The translations under genes were made by a program, and so were the position numbers. Source: Alloyangia mangrovi (GTDB lineage: Bacteria > Pseudomonadota > Alphaproteobacteria > Rhodobacterales > Rhodobacteraceae). From it: a DNA stretch of 64,000 nt. Where the stretch lies: positions 1-64,000 of the forward strand of contig NZ_NTHN02000026.1 of NCBI RefSeq assembly GCF_002300555.2. The letters are read 5' to 3'. Shown here in pieces: positions 1 to 8,947 of this stretch (its first letter is position 1; the number at the start of each line of letters is the position of its first letter). The notes under the pieces are model-generated. The model was not told where the DNA came from. It did no database searches and worked only from the letters and a program-made list of their open reading frames with translations.

Positions 1-1
1 C

Positions 2-964
2 GCTGACCCGCACCGTCGAGCCTACGAGGACGGCTCGCCGCCCCTGCGCGACGGGCTGCGCGAAGCCGCGGTGCGCGAGACCGAGCTGAGCCGCCGCCTT
101 GCCGCGCAGGAGGGCGAGGTGGCGCAGCTTCTGGGCGTGCTGTCGAGCCTCGGCAGCACGGCGGCCCCCGAGGCGCTGCTGCATCCGGCGGGGCCGGTGG
201 GCTCGGCCCGGGCGGGCATGCTGCTGGCAGCGGTGACACCGGGGCTGGCGCAGGAGGCCCGCGATCTGCGCTCCGATCTCGACGAGGTGGCGCAGCTTCG
301 GACCCTGCAGGAAAGCGCCGCGCGGACCCTGCGCGAGGGGTTGGCGGGCGTGCAGGCGGCGCGCACCGAGCTCAGCCAGGCGGTTGCCGACCGGACCGAC
401 CTGCCGATGCGCTTTACCGAGGATCCGGTGCGCACCGCGATCCTCATCTCTGCGACCGAGACGTTGGAGGGGTTTGCCTCGGGCCTGTCGAATATCTCGC
501 AGGGCGAGGCGCCGAACACCCTCCCGCCGGTCGATGCGCGGCGCGGCAGCCTGCCGCTGCCGGTGCGCGGGCAGGTGCTGCGCGCGGCGGGCGAGGCGGA
601 TGCCGCCGGGGTCTCGCGCCCCGGCATCGTGATCGCCACGCTGCCGCAGGCCATCGTGACGACTCCTACCGCCGCCACCGTGCGCTACTCCGGCCCGCTG
701 CTCGATTACGGCCTCGTGACCATACTCGAACCGCAGCCGGATCTGCTCATCGTGCTGGCGGGGCTCGACGAAACTTATGCGGCGACGGGGGAAATCCTCT
801 CCGAGGGCGCACCCGTCGGACTGATGGGAGATGCAGCGCGCGACGGGGCGTCACCGTCACGTGAAGGTTCCGGCGCTGGACGCACGGAAACCCTGTATAT
901 AGAGGTAAGAGAGGGCGACGCGCCCGTGGACCCGCTAGAATGGTTCGCCAGCGACAAGGGATGA
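2..964 (+). CDS. EnvC-like murein hydrolase activator, C-terminal part (5' end outside window)
   Basis: The reading frame is already open at the left edge, so the N-terminus is missing. An internal GTG at 71 is probably not the start. The visible part has a helical, coiled-coil-like segment rich in Glu, Arg and Leu (roughly the first 130 residues). A small beta-rich domain with the degenerate LytM pattern YGLVTILEPQPDLLIVLAGL follows. The zinc-binding histidines of active M23 peptidases are absent, which is typical of EnvC, the periplasmic activator of division amidases. It ends 7 bp before ctpA on the same strand, an arrangement common in proteobacteria, so the two are probably co-transcribed. 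The family call is good. Full length and signal peptide cannot be judged. Confidence 0.8.
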   Translation, partial: ADPHRRAYEDGSPPLRDGLREAAVRETELSRRLAAQEGEVAQLLGVLSSLGSTAAPEALLHPAGPVGSARAGMLLAAVTPGLAQEARDLRSDLDEVAQLRTLQESAARTLREGLAGVQAARTELSQAVADRTDLPMRFTEDPVRTAILISATETLEGFASGLSNISQGEAPNTLPPVDARRGSLPLPVRGQVLRAAGEADAAGVSRPGIVIATLPQAIVTTPTAATVRYSGPLLDYGLVTILEPQPDLLIVLAGLDETYAATGEILSEGAPVGLMGDAARDGASPSREGSGAGRTETLYIEVREGDAPVDPLEWFASDKG

Positions 965-971
965 TCTGAGG

Positions 972-2336
972 ATGAACAAGTTTCTGATGGCCGCACTGGG
1001 CGGCACCGTGGCAGGCGTGGTGGCAACGACGCAGTTCGTCGGCCCGCTGCTGGCCCAGGAAGCCGAGAAGAACACCAGCGTCTACGAGCAGCTCGACCTC
1101 TTCGGCGACATCTTCGAGCGCATCCGTGCGCAATACGTGTCGGAAGTGGATGACAAGAAGCTGATCGAGGCCGCGATCAACGGGATGCTGACCTCGCTCG
1201 ACCCGCATTCGAGCTACCTGCCGCCCGACGATGCCGCCGACATGCGCGTGCAGACCCGCGGCGAGTTCGGCGGGCTCGGCATCGAGGTCACCCAGGAAGA
1301 CGGCTTCGTGAAGGTCGTCTCGCCGATGGACGGCACCCCCGCGGCCGAGGCCGGCGTGCAGGCCGGGGATTTCATCACCCATGTCGACGGCGAGTCGGTG
1401 CTCGGGCTGAACCTCGACGAGGCGGTGGACAAGATGCGCGGGCCGGTCGGCTCGGAGATTGTCATCACCGTGGTGCGCGAGGGCGAAGACGAGCCCTTCG
1501 ACATCTCGATCATCCGCGACACGATCACCCTCACCGCCGTACGCACGCGCCGCGAGGGTGACAGCGTGGTGCTGCGCGTGACCACCTTCAACGACCAGAC
1601 ATTCCCCAATCTCTCCGAGGGGCTGGCCAAGGAGGTCGAGGCTGCGGGTGGCATCGACAAGATCAACGGCATCGTTCTCGACCTGCGCAACAACCCGGGC
1701 GGGCTGCTGACCCAGGCGATCAAGGTTGCCGACGCCTTCCTCGACAAGGGCGAGATCGTCTCGACCCGGGGCCGCAACGCCGCCGACGGCGAGCGCTACA
1801 ATGCCACCGAGGGGGATCTCTCGGACGGCAAGCCGATCGTGGTGCTGATCAACGGGGGCTCTGCTTCCGCTTCGGAAATCGTCGCGGGTGCGCTGAAGGA
1901 TCACCGCCGCGCCGTGGTCGTGGGCACCAAGAGCTTCGGCAAGGGCTCGGTCCAGACGGTCATGCCGCTGCGGGGCGACGGCGCGATGCGCCTGACCACT
2001 GCGCGCTATTACACGCCTTCGGGCCGCTCGATCCAGGCGCTCGGCGTCTCGCCCGACATCGTCGTCGAGCAGCGTCCGCCCGAGCCGGAGAACGAAGAGA
2101 ACGCGGTGCCCGGCTTCGGCCGCTCCGAGGCTGACCTGCGCGGCGCGCTCGACAACGACAGCCTGACCGAGGACGAAATCCGCCAGATCGAAGAGGATCG
2201 CGCCAAGGCCGAGGAGGCTGCCAAGCTGCGCCAGGACGACTACCAGCTGGCCTATGCGATCGACATCCTGAAGGGCCTCAGCGTGCTCGGTGACGAGCAG
2301 GCGCTGATGCAGCAGGCGCAGGCGACCGACAAGTAA
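972..2336 (+). CDS. ctpA: S41 family carboxy-terminal processing protease (CtpA)
   Basis: This is a 454-residue periplasmic serine protease that trims or degrades envelope proteins from their C-termini. An N-terminal hydrophobic export segment ends near LLAQEAEK (residues 1-30). A PDZ domain covers about residues 90-175 (GGLGIEV, then GVQAGDFITHVDG). The tail-specific protease domain follows. The nucleophile Ser lies in GGSASASEIVAGAL and the general-base Lys in GTKSFGKGSVQT, four turns apart as in the family. Length is normal. The ATG at 972 follows gagg and lies 7 bp after the envC-like stop, so a two-gene operon is likely. A strong hairpin terminator follows at 2362. Confidence 0.95.
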   Translation: MNKFLMAALGGTVAGVVATTQFVGPLLAQEAEKNTSVYEQLDLFGDIFERIRAQYVSEVDDKKLIEAAINGMLTSLDPHSSYLPPDDAADMRVQTRGEFGGLGIEVTQEDGFVKVVSPMDGTPAAEAGVQAGDFITHVDGESVLGLNLDEAVDKMRGPVGSEIVITVVREGEDEPFDISIIRDTITLTAVRTRREGDSVVLRVTTFNDQTFPNLSEGLAKEVEAAGGIDKINGIVLDLRNNPGGLLTQAIKVADAFLDKGEIVSTRGRNAADGERYNATEGDLSDGKPIVVLINGGSASASEIVAGALKDHRRAVVVGTKSFGKGSVQTVMPLRGDGAMRLTTARYYTPSGRSIQALGVSPDIVVEQRPPEPENEENAVPGFGRSEADLRGALDNDSLTEDEIRQIEEDRAKAEEAAKLRQDDYQLAYAIDILKGLSVLGDEQALMQQAQATDK

Positions 2337-2361
2337 GGTGTCCGGGTTTCCGGGAATAGAG

Positions 2362-2388
2362 AGGCGCGTCCCGTGGGGCGCGCCTTTT
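2362..2388 (+). terminator. Rho-independent terminator after ctpA
   Basis: The inverted repeat AGGCGCG/CGCGCCT (2362-2368 with 2379-2385) is followed by TTTT. It ends the envC-ctpA unit before rppH. Confidence 0.75.
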
Positions 2389-2496
2389 CCGTTCTGTGCT
2401 GTTGTGTGCGGGGGCGTCGCCTTGGGGCCGCGCGGGTCGTCCCTTCCAAATTGCCCGCACCGGCGCTAGCGTGCGGCCACAAGCAAGGAGCCTCCG

Positions 2497-2988
2497 ATGA
2501 AGACCATGACCCCCGAAGAGATCGCCGCGCTGCCCTATCGCCGCAACGTCGGCGTGATGCTCGTCAACGCCGCGGGGCACGTCTTCGTCGGCCAGCGCCT
2601 CGACAGTGAGGTGCCCGCCTGGCAGATGCCGCAGGGCGGGATCGACAAGGGCGAGGCACCGCAGGAGGCCGCGCTGCGCGAACTCGAGGAAGAGATCGGC
2701 GTCAGCCCCTCCTTGGTCACCGTCGAGGCCGAGACCGAGGGCTGGCTCTCCTACGACCTGCCGCATGACATCGTGCCGCGCATCTGGAAGGGCCGCTACA
2801 AGGGGCAGGAGCAGAAGTGGTTCCTGCTGCGCTTCCATGGCGAGGATGCGCAGGTGAACATCCAGACTGAGCATCCCGAGTTCTCGGAATGGTGCTGGCT
2901 GCCGGCGGACGAGGTGCTCGGCCAGATCGTGCCCTTCAAGCGCCCGGTCTACGAGCAGGTCATCGCCGCCTTCCGGGATAATCTGTGA
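2497..2988 (+). CDS. rppH: RNA pyrophosphohydrolase RppH (Nudix)
   Basis: The 163-residue Nudix hydrolase converts 5'-triphosphate (or diphosphate) mRNA ends to monophosphate and so triggers RNase E-dependent decay. The Nudix box is complete: [20 protein letters not shown], then IG, with the catalytic Glu residues of REXXEE. The pattern WQMPQGGID and the C-terminal [12 protein letters not shown] region are typical of RppH/NudH rather than generic Nudix proteins. The start is the ATG at 2497, preceded by AAGGAG at 2484. The stop overlaps the GTG start of the next gene by 4 bp, suggesting translational coupling. Confidence 0.95.
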   Translation: MKTMTPEEIAALPYRRNVGVMLVNAAGHVFVGQRLDSEVPAWQMPQGGIDKGEAPQEAALRELEEEIGVSPSLVTVEAETEGWLSYDLPHDIVPRIWKGRYKGQEQKWFLLRFHGEDAQVNIQTEHPEFSEWCWLPADEVLGQIVPFKRPVYEQVIAAFRDNL

Positions 2989-3425
2989 TCCGTACCGCGT
3001 TCCTGTTTCTTGTTCTTTTGCTCGGGGTTGCCAGTCCGGCCTTCGCGCTGAAATGCCTGCCGCCGGATGTCGCGCGCGACGTGCGTGCCGCCAGGGCCGA
3101 GCAGACCGAATGGATCGCGGTGAATGGCATGCTCGAGACCGGCCCGGTGCCGCGCAGCGCCGGCGAGGTTCCGGCGCGTTTCTGGGGCTGGGCGCTGGGG
3201 CAGGGGGGCTTCAATCGCCCCTTCGACCAGCGCATCACCCTGCGCGTCTCCTGCTATGGGCCGTGGTGCGGCGACGCTCGGACCGGCCCCATGGCGGCGC
3301 TGCTTAAGCGCGAAGAGGGCCGGCTGGTGCTGATCGCCGACCCCTGCAATGCCAACCGCTGGCCCGGTCCGAGCGCCCGCCAGGTGAAGGCGCTGGTGAA
3401 GAGCTGCGGCGCGGGCTGCCGCTGA
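2985..3425 (+). CDS. Small exported cysteine-containing protein, function unknown
   Basis: This 146-residue protein starts with GTG inside the rppH stop (GTGA overlap). It has a clear signal peptide ([21 protein letters not shown], cleavage after about residue 21). The mature part has six cysteines (LKC, SC, WC, PC, SC, GC), an even number consistent with disulfides in the periplasm. I do not recognise a domain. The gene is convergent with the transglycosylase, with only one base between the stop codons and no obvious terminator. Coupling to rppH looks positional rather than functional. The reading frame is convincing because of the signal peptide and the tight coupling. Confidence 0.75.
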   Translation: MIRTAFLFLVLLLGVASPAFALKCLPPDVARDVRAARAEQTEWIAVNGMLETGPVPRSAGEVPARFWGWALGQGGFNRPFDQRITLRVSCYGPWCGDARTGPMAALLKREEGRLVLIADPCNANRWPGPSARQVKALVKSCGAGCR

Positions 3426-3426
3426 G

Positions 3427-4707
3427 TTACCGCAGCCGGTGCAGCAGCTCGAGCGAGGCGTAGCCGTCCGGCACTGCACCGACTGCGCGCTGGTATTCGC
3501 GCAGCGCCTTGATCGTGTTCGGCCCGATGCGCCCGTCGGCCCCCGAGGGATCGAAGCCAGCTTGCTTCAGCCGCACCTGCAGCTCCTTGCGCTCTTCGCT
3601 GGTCAGGGCGCGCTCGTCGTCCGGCCAGCCTGAGCGGATCGGCGCCCCGCCCATGATCCGGTCCGCAAGGTGCCCGACCCCGATCACATAGGCATCGGCG
3701 GCGTTGTAGCGCGAGATCACCTTGAAGTTCTTGAAGGTCAGGAAGGCCGCGCCCTTGTACCCCGCCGGGAGCAGCAGCTTGGCCGAGCCGAAATCCTGCA
3801 CCGGGTGGCCGTCCATGCCGACCACGCCGAGCTTCGCCCAGTCCGAGGGCATACGGGTCGTGCTGTCCGCCAGATCGTAGTCGAAACCGCGCGGCAGCTG
3901 CACCTCTACGCCCCAGGGCTGGCCATGGATCCAGCCGTTCTCGGCGAGGTAATGCGCCGTCGAGGCCAGCGCGTCGGCGGGGTTGTCCGACCAGATGTCG
4001 CGCTTGCCGTCACCGGTCCAGTCCACCGCCAGCGCACGATAGGAGGAGGGGATGAACTGCGTGTGACCCATCGCCCCGGCCCAGCTGCCGGTCATGTGCT
4101 CGGGGCTGGTGTCGCCGTTTTGGATGATGTGCAGCGCGTCGATCAGCTGGCCTTCGAAGAAAGAGCCCCGCCGAGAGCCAAAGGCCAGCGTCGCCAGCGC
4201 CGGGATCACAGGATGCGTGCCTCGATGCGTGCCATAGGCGCTTTCCATGCCCCAGATCGCCAGCACCACCTGCCGGTCGACGCCGTAGCGCGCCTCGATC
4301 TGGCGCAGCAGCTGGTCGTTGGCGGCCAGCGCCGCCCGGCCGTTCTCGATGCGCGTGTCCGAAACGGCCGAGCCGAGGTAGGCCCAGAGCGTCTTGGTGA
4401 ACTCGGCCTGGTTGTTGATCTTGTGCAGCGCGTCGGCATCGAGCGCGACGTTGCGCAGCGCGGCGCCCAGCGTATCCTCTCTGATCCCCTCGGCGCGGGC
4501 ACGCTCGCGGAAGCCGGTGAGCCAGCGCGCGAACTCCTGCTGCACCTCGGTGGCCGGGACCACCTGCGCGGGCTCCGCCGCGACAAAGGCGAGGGGGCGC
4601 AGCGCCGGACGCTGCGAGATCACCGGGGCGGTGAAGTCGTCTAGGCGGTCTGCCGACGCCTGCGTGGCCATCAGGCACAGCGCGAGGCCGGAAAGGCTCC
4701 GTTTCAT
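3427..4707 (-). CDS. Lytic murein transglycosylase, MltB family, with peptidoglycan-binding domain
   Basis: The 426-residue enzyme cleaves the MurNAc-GlcNAc bond of peptidoglycan with formation of 1,6-anhydroMurNAc. The signal peptide MKRSLSGLALCLMATQASA shows export, and there is no lipobox Cys. The SLT domain of MltB type covers about residues 55-345, with the catalytic Glu in AIWGMESAYGTHRGT and the downstream GAMGHTQFIPSSY motif. A C-terminal PG_binding_1 domain (about 365-425) carries LKQAGFDPSGADGRIGPNT. Length matches the Rhodobacterales MltB-like family. It appears monocistronic and is convergent with the small exported protein. Confidence 0.92.
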   Translation of the reverse strand: MKRSLSGLALCLMATQASADRLDDFTAPVISQRPALRPLAFVAAEPAQVVPATEVQQEFARWLTGFRERARAEGIREDTLGAALRNVALDADALHKINNQAEFTKTLWAYLGSAVSDTRIENGRAALAANDQLLRQIEARYGVDRQVVLAIWGMESAYGTHRGTHPVIPALATLAFGSRRGSFFEGQLIDALHIIQNGDTSPEHMTGSWAGAMGHTQFIPSSYRALAVDWTGDGKRDIWSDNPADALASTAHYLAENGWIHGQPWGVEVQLPRGFDYDLADSTTRMPSDWAKLGVVGMDGHPVQDFGSAKLLLPAGYKGAAFLTFKNFKVISRYNAADAYVIGVGHLADRIMGGAPIRSGWPDDERALTSEERKELQVRLKQAGFDPSGADGRIGPNTIKALREYQRAVGAVPDGYASLELLHRLR

Positions 4708-4825
4708 CTGGGGTCACCTACTGCTCGTGTTTTTATGCCGAAAGGCTACCGCGCGCGGGACGATTTGCGAAGGAGGTGCGGCGATCACATTTCACGCAAT
4801 CGGCAAGAGATTGCGGACGGCGTGC

Positions 4826-5533
4826 TCACATCTGGATCGCGCAGCTGCCCCTCTCGGCCTCCATTCGCGCCATGAAGCCGCGCAGCAGCGGTACACGCTC
4901 GGGCCGGAAGGAGCTCTCCAGCACCTCCATCTCGGCCATCCGGTCAAGTCGGAAGGTGCGGTAATCGGCGCGCAGCAGGCACCAGGCGATCAGGCAGTGC
5001 GAGTTGTCGAGCAGCAGCAGCGACAGCGGCTTCACCTCGCGCTGCGTCGCTGCCCCCTGCGCGTCGCGGTAGTCAAACCGGATGTGCCGTTCCTCGCGGC
5101 AGGCGCAGCGCAGCAGCGCCGCGTCGATGGTCGGCGGGGCAGGGGGCGAGAACCGATGTGCGGTCAGCACCGCGTGGCGCAGTTGGTGGGCCTGCCGCTC
5201 GGGCAGGCGGGCGCGGAGCTTGGCCAGCGCGTTGCGCGCCGCATGCGCCAGCGCGGGATCGGCCAGCGCCTCGACCTCGCGCAGCCCCAGCACCAGCGCC
5301 TCGAGCTCGTCCTCGTCGAAGGACAGCGGCGGCAGGTGCGGATCCTCGATCAGGGTGAAACCGTAGCCCGCCTCGCCATCGATCACCGCGCCGAGCCCGC
5401 GCAGCGAGCCGATGTCGCGGTAGAGCGTGCGTTCGGAGACCCCCGTCTCCTGCGCCAGCGTGGCGGCTGTGACGGGCGAGGGCAGGCGGCGCATCGCCTG
5501 CATGAGCTGGAAGAGGCGTTCGGTACGGGACAT
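4826..5533 (-). CDS. YafY-type transcriptional regulator (HTH + WYL)
   Basis: The regulator has an N-terminal winged helix-turn-helix (MSRTERLFQLMQAMRR, then VSERTLYRDIGSLRGLG, residues 1-60) and a WYL ligand-sensing domain (about 125-220, with HIRFDYRDAQG and YRTFRLDRM). I chose the ATG at 5533. A longer frame to 5572 adds only 13 unconserved residues. It is divergent from the GST gene at 5637 with about 100 bp between them, a common pairing in which the WYL protein controls its neighbour. The ligand is unknown. Confidence 0.88.
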   Translation of the reverse strand: MSRTERLFQLMQAMRRLPSPVTAATLAQETGVSERTLYRDIGSLRGLGAVIDGEAGYGFTLIEDPHLPPLSFDEDELEALVLGLREVEALADPALAHAARNALAKLRARLPERQAHQLRHAVLTAHRFSPPAPPTIDAALLRCACREERHIRFDYRDAQGAATQREVKPLSLLLLDNSHCLIAWCLLRADYRTFRLDRMAEMEVLESSFRPERVPLLRGFMARMEAERGSCAIQM

Positions 5534-5636
5534 GGCACGATCATCCTGCACCCTGCTGACAGTTTCCGGCAAGAGCCGCGGCTAGGGTCCGACGGGCCGG
5601 CGCTTCCTTTCCCCCAGTCCCCAAAGGACCCTTCCC

Positions 5637-6347
5637 ATGTTGACCCTGATTTCCTTCCCGCCCACTCTCGGCGAGCCCTCGAACAGCCCATTCTGCGTCA
5701 AGGCAATGATCCTGCTGGAAATGTCCGGCCTCGACTGGCAGCCGCGCTTCGTGCCCATGCCCGAGGGCCCCTATGGCAAGTTGCCGGTGCTCGAGACGTC
5801 CCAGGGCGTGGTGCCCGACAGCGCGCTCATCCAGCAGTGGCTCGAGGCGCAGGGGGCCGACTTCTTCCCCGGCTTCGATGCCGCCGCGCGCGGCATGGCC
5901 CATTCGGTGATGCGCATGGTGGAAGAGAGCCTGCGCTGGCAGGTGGCGCATGACCGCTGGCTCGACGCCCGCGTCTGGCCGCAGTTCTTCCCGCATGTGT
6001 TCAAGGGCATGCCCGACGGGCTAGAGGCAAAGGTGCAGGAGGGGCAGCGCCAGGGCATGACCTGGCACGGAGTCGCGCGCTACTCGGAAGAAGACCGCTG
6101 CGCGCTGGCCGAGATGGACATGGACGCGCTGATCGCGGTGCTGGGCGAGGGGCCGTGGCTGTTCGGCGAACAGCCTTCGGCGGCGGATGCCTCGGCGCTG
6201 CCGGTCCTCAGCATGATCGACCGGCTACCGGGCGACACCGCGCTGCGCCGGGCGCTGCGCGCGCGGCAGCCGCTGATGGATTACGTCGCGCGCGGACGCG
6301 CGACGCTTTACGCGCCGCTCAACGCTCTGTCTTACGTGTCCGGCTGA
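5637..6347 (+). CDS. Glutathione S-transferase family protein
   Basis: The 236-residue protein has a thioredoxin-like GST N-domain (residues 1-80: MLTLISFPPTLGEPSNSPFC, then GKLPVLETSQGVVPDSALI) and an all-helical C-domain. The Ser-Pro-Phe-Cys stretch occupies the usual active-site turn. The substrate cannot be told from sequence. Regulation by the divergent WYL protein is likely from gene order. Its 3' end overlaps the end of rnr by 29 bp on opposite strands, so no shared terminator is visible. Confidence 0.85.
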   Translation: MLTLISFPPTLGEPSNSPFCVKAMILLEMSGLDWQPRFVPMPEGPYGKLPVLETSQGVVPDSALIQQWLEAQGADFFPGFDAAARGMAHSVMRMVEESLRWQVAHDRWLDARVWPQFFPHVFKGMPDGLEAKVQEGQRQGMTWHGVARYSEEDRCALAEMDMDALIAVLGEGPWLFGEQPSAADASALPVLSMIDRLPGDTALRRALRARQPLMDYVARGRATLYAPLNALSYVSG

Positions 6348-8646
6348 CCTTGCGGGCGGTCTTGGCGTCCTTGGCCCGGGCCTGCACGTCCTTGCGGCGT
6401 GCGGGCCCCTTGCCTTTCGGTCCCTTCCCCTTCGGGCCGCCCGGCGTCTTCTTGAAACGCCCATAGCCCGCGGGCTTGCGGTGGCGCGGTGCCTCGACCG
6501 CCTCGCCGGCAAGCTCCAGCAGCTCGAGCCCGATGCCGCCGGTCACCGGCGTGACGTCCACCAGCTTGACCCGCACGCGCTGGCCGAGCGTGATCAGCGT
6601 GCCGGTGTCGGCGCCCATCAGCGTGCCCGCGTCGCGGTCGAAGTGGAAAAACTCGTTGCCGAGGTTGCGGATCGGCACCAGCCCGTCGGCGCCGCTCTCG
6701 TCGAGCTTCACGAAGACCCCGAACTTGGCGATGCCGCTGATCCGCCCGCCGAATTCCGCGCCGACGCGCTCCGACAGGTAGGCCGCGAGATAGCGGTCGG
6801 TGGTGTCGCGCTCGGCCATCATCGAGCGCCGCTCGGTGTCCGAGATGTGCTCGGCGGTCTGCTGCAGCCGCTCGATGTCCTCCTGGCTCAGCCCGTCGTC
6901 GCCCCAGCCGTGCGCCTTGATCAGCCCGCGGTGCACGATGAGGTCCGAGTAGCGCCGGATCGGCGAGGTGAAATGTGCGTAGTTGCGCAGCGCCAGGCCG
7001 AAGTGCCCGAAGTTCTCGGGGTTGTAGTAGGCCTGCGTCATCGAACGCAGCGTGGCGAGGTTGATGAGCTCGGCATCCTCGCGCCCCGCCGCGTCATGCA
7101 GCAGCTTGTTGAGATGCGAGGTCTTCAGCACCTGCCCCTTGGCAAGGCTCAGCCCCGAGGCCAGCGCCGTCTCGCGCAGCGCGTCGAGCTTCTCGGGCGG
7201 CGGCTCCTCGTGCACGCGGAAGAGCAGCGGCGTGCGCTTGGCGATCAGCGTCTCGGCGGCCGCCACGTTGGCGAGGATCATGCACTCCTCGATCAGCTTG
7301 TGCGCGTCGAGCCGGTCGACGAAGTTCACCGAAGCCACGGTGCCGTCCTCGGCCAGCACGATCTTGCGCTCGGGAAGCTCGAGATCCAGCGGCTGGCGCC
7401 GCTCGCGGGCAGCACGCAGCGCGTAATAGGCGTTGTAGAGCGGGCGGATCACGTCATCCAGGAGCGGCCCGGTCTTGTCGTTGGGCTGCCCGTCCATCGC
7501 CTGCTGCACCTCGGCGTAGTTCAGCGAGGCGGGCGAGCGCATCAAGCCGCGCACGAACTTGTGCGAGATCTTGTTGCCTTCGGAGTCGATCACCATGCGC
7601 ACGGCGATACAGGCACGCGGCACGCCCTCGTGCAGCGAGCAGAGGTCACCCGACAGCCGGTCCGGCAGCATCGGCACGACGCGGTCGGGGAAATAGCTCG
7701 AGTTGCCGCGCTTCTTGGCCTCGCGGTCAAGCTGCGAGCCCGGCAGCACGTAATGCGCCACGTCGGCGATGGCGACCCAGATCACGTGGCCGCCGGGGTT
7801 CTTCGGATCGGTATCGGGCTCGGCGAAGCAGGCGTCGTCATGGTCGCGCGCGTCCGAGGGGTCGATGGTCACCAGCGGCAGCTCGCGCAGGTCCTCGCGG
7901 CCCTTGAGGCCGGCGGGCTTCATCCGGTCAGCTTCTTCCAGCACCTTGGGCGGGAAGTCGTCGGGGATGCCGTGCTGGTGGATGGCGATGAGCGAGACCG
8001 CTTTCGGCTCCGAGGGATCGCCGAGCCGCATCACGATGCGCGCCTTCGGCAGCCCCATGCGCGAGGCGCGCGGCCCGGCCTGCTCGGCCTCGACCAGCTC
8101 GCCGTCCTTGGCGCCACCGATGGCGTCGGGGGCGACCAGCCATTCCATGTCGGCGCCCTTGTCGATCGGCACGATCCGACCGCCCTCGGGCCCCTTGCGG
8201 AAGATGCCGACGATCTTGCGCGGGCTGACGCCGATCTTGCGAATGAGCCGCGCCTCGTAGTTGTGGTCGGCCTCATGCACCACCTGCAGCTTGGCAAGGA
8301 TGCGGTCACCCTCGCCGAGCGCCGGGTCGCTGGTGCGAAGCACCAGCAACACAATCGGCTCGACGCCCTCGCCGTGCCATTCCAGCGGCTGCGCGAAGAG
8401 ATCGCCGTTCTCGTCCGGCGCCTTGACCTGCAGCACCGACACCGGCGGCAGCCGGTCCGGGTCGCGGTAGGTCTTGTGGCGCTTCTCGAGATGCCCCTCG
8501 GCCTCGAGCTCCTTGAGGATGCGCTTGAGGTCGATCCGCGCAGCGCCCTTGATGCCAAAGGCCTTGGCAATGTCACGTTTCGCGGTCTGGGTCGGGTGCG
8601 CCATGATCCAGTCGAGGATCTCGGCTTTCGAAGGCAATTTGCTCAT
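6319..8646 (-). CDS. rnr: Ribonuclease R
   Basis: This is a 3'-5' exoribonuclease of about 775 residues that degrades structured RNA. Domains in order are an N-terminal winged-helix (PSKAEILDWIMAHPTQTAKR), cold-shock/OB folds (about 80-250), the RNB catalytic domain with the acidic metal site VTIDPSDARDHDDACF, the downstream YAHFTSPIRRYSDL motif, an S1 domain (ISGIAKFGVFVKLDE) and a very basic Lys/Arg/Gly tail. The start is the ATG at 8646 (MSKLPSK). The frame runs far upstream to 9237, but that extension is antisense to dapE and is rejected. The 3' end overlaps the convergent GST gene. Confidence 0.95.
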   Translation of the reverse strand: MSKLPSKAEILDWIMAHPTQTAKRDIAKAFGIKGAARIDLKRILKELEAEGHLEKRHKTYRDPDRLPPVSVLQVKAPDENGDLFAQPLEWHGEGVEPIVLLVLRTSDPALGEGDRILAKLQVVHEADHNYEARLIRKIGVSPRKIVGIFRKGPEGGRIVPIDKGADMEWLVAPDAIGGAKDGELVEAEQAGPRASRMGLPKARIVMRLGDPSEPKAVSLIAIHQHGIPDDFPPKVLEEADRMKPAGLKGREDLRELPLVTIDPSDARDHDDACFAEPDTDPKNPGGHVIWVAIADVAHYVLPGSQLDREAKKRGNSSYFPDRVVPMLPDRLSGDLCSLHEGVPRACIAVRMVIDSEGNKISHKFVRGLMRSPASLNYAEVQQAMDGQPNDKTGPLLDDVIRPLYNAYYALRAARERRQPLDLELPERKIVLAEDGTVASVNFVDRLDAHKLIEECMILANVAAAETLIAKRTPLLFRVHEEPPPEKLDALRETALASGLSLAKGQVLKTSHLNKLLHDAAGREDAELINLATLRSMTQAYYNPENFGHFGLALRNYAHFTSPIRRYSDLIVHRGLIKAHGWGDDGLSQEDIERLQQTAEHISDTERRSMMAERDTTDRYLAAYLSERVGAEFGGRISGIAKFGVFVKLDESGADGLVPIRNLGNEFFHFDRDAGTLMGADTGTLITLGQRVRVKLVDVTPVTGGIGLELLELAGEAVEAPRHRKPAGYGRFKKTPGGPKGKGPKGKGPARRKDVQARAKDAKTARKVSRTRKTER

Positions 8647-8721
8647 GCCGCAGCCGTACCACGCGCCGCCGCCAGCGTCATCGCGATTCTCTATGCCCCG
8701 GTGCTGCCCGCCGCCGCGCCC

Positions 8722-8849
8722 GTGGCCCCGGAGGGATATGCGTATTTGAAAAGAGAAGAAGTCCCGGGGAAGAGCGCCCCGGCTTTCTTCTAGGCCCAAA
8801 TATCCCGGGGGAGACGCCGCAGGCGACGGGGGCGGAGCCCCCTCTTTTT
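8722..8849 (+). repeat. Dispersed intergenic repeat, copy A (full-length form)
   Basis: It lies in the 301-bp divergent spacer between rnr and dapE. The left arm begins gtggccccggag and runs through gcgtatttgaaaagagaag. Next come an imperfect hairpin, the core TTCTTCTAGGcccAAATATC (8787-8804), a small stem CGCC-gca-GGCG (8815-8825) and a GGGGGCggaGCCCCC hairpin. The left arm matches copy B almost base for base. The spacer must also hold both promoters, but I cannot identify -35/-10 boxes with confidence. Confidence 0.85.
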
Positions 8850-8947
8850 CATTCGCGCGGCTCCGCCCTACGGCGCGCGCTGCCATCGCATTTGCACGCG
8901 CGCGCGCCGCGCTGTAGCCAAGGGCAAACCACTCCGGAGTTGCGCTC

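Noticed and set aside
6481-8793. Plus-strand open frame of 770 codons opposite rnr
   Set aside because: It is antisense to RNase R and rich in Arg/His/Val repeats, as expected of complementary GC-rich codons.
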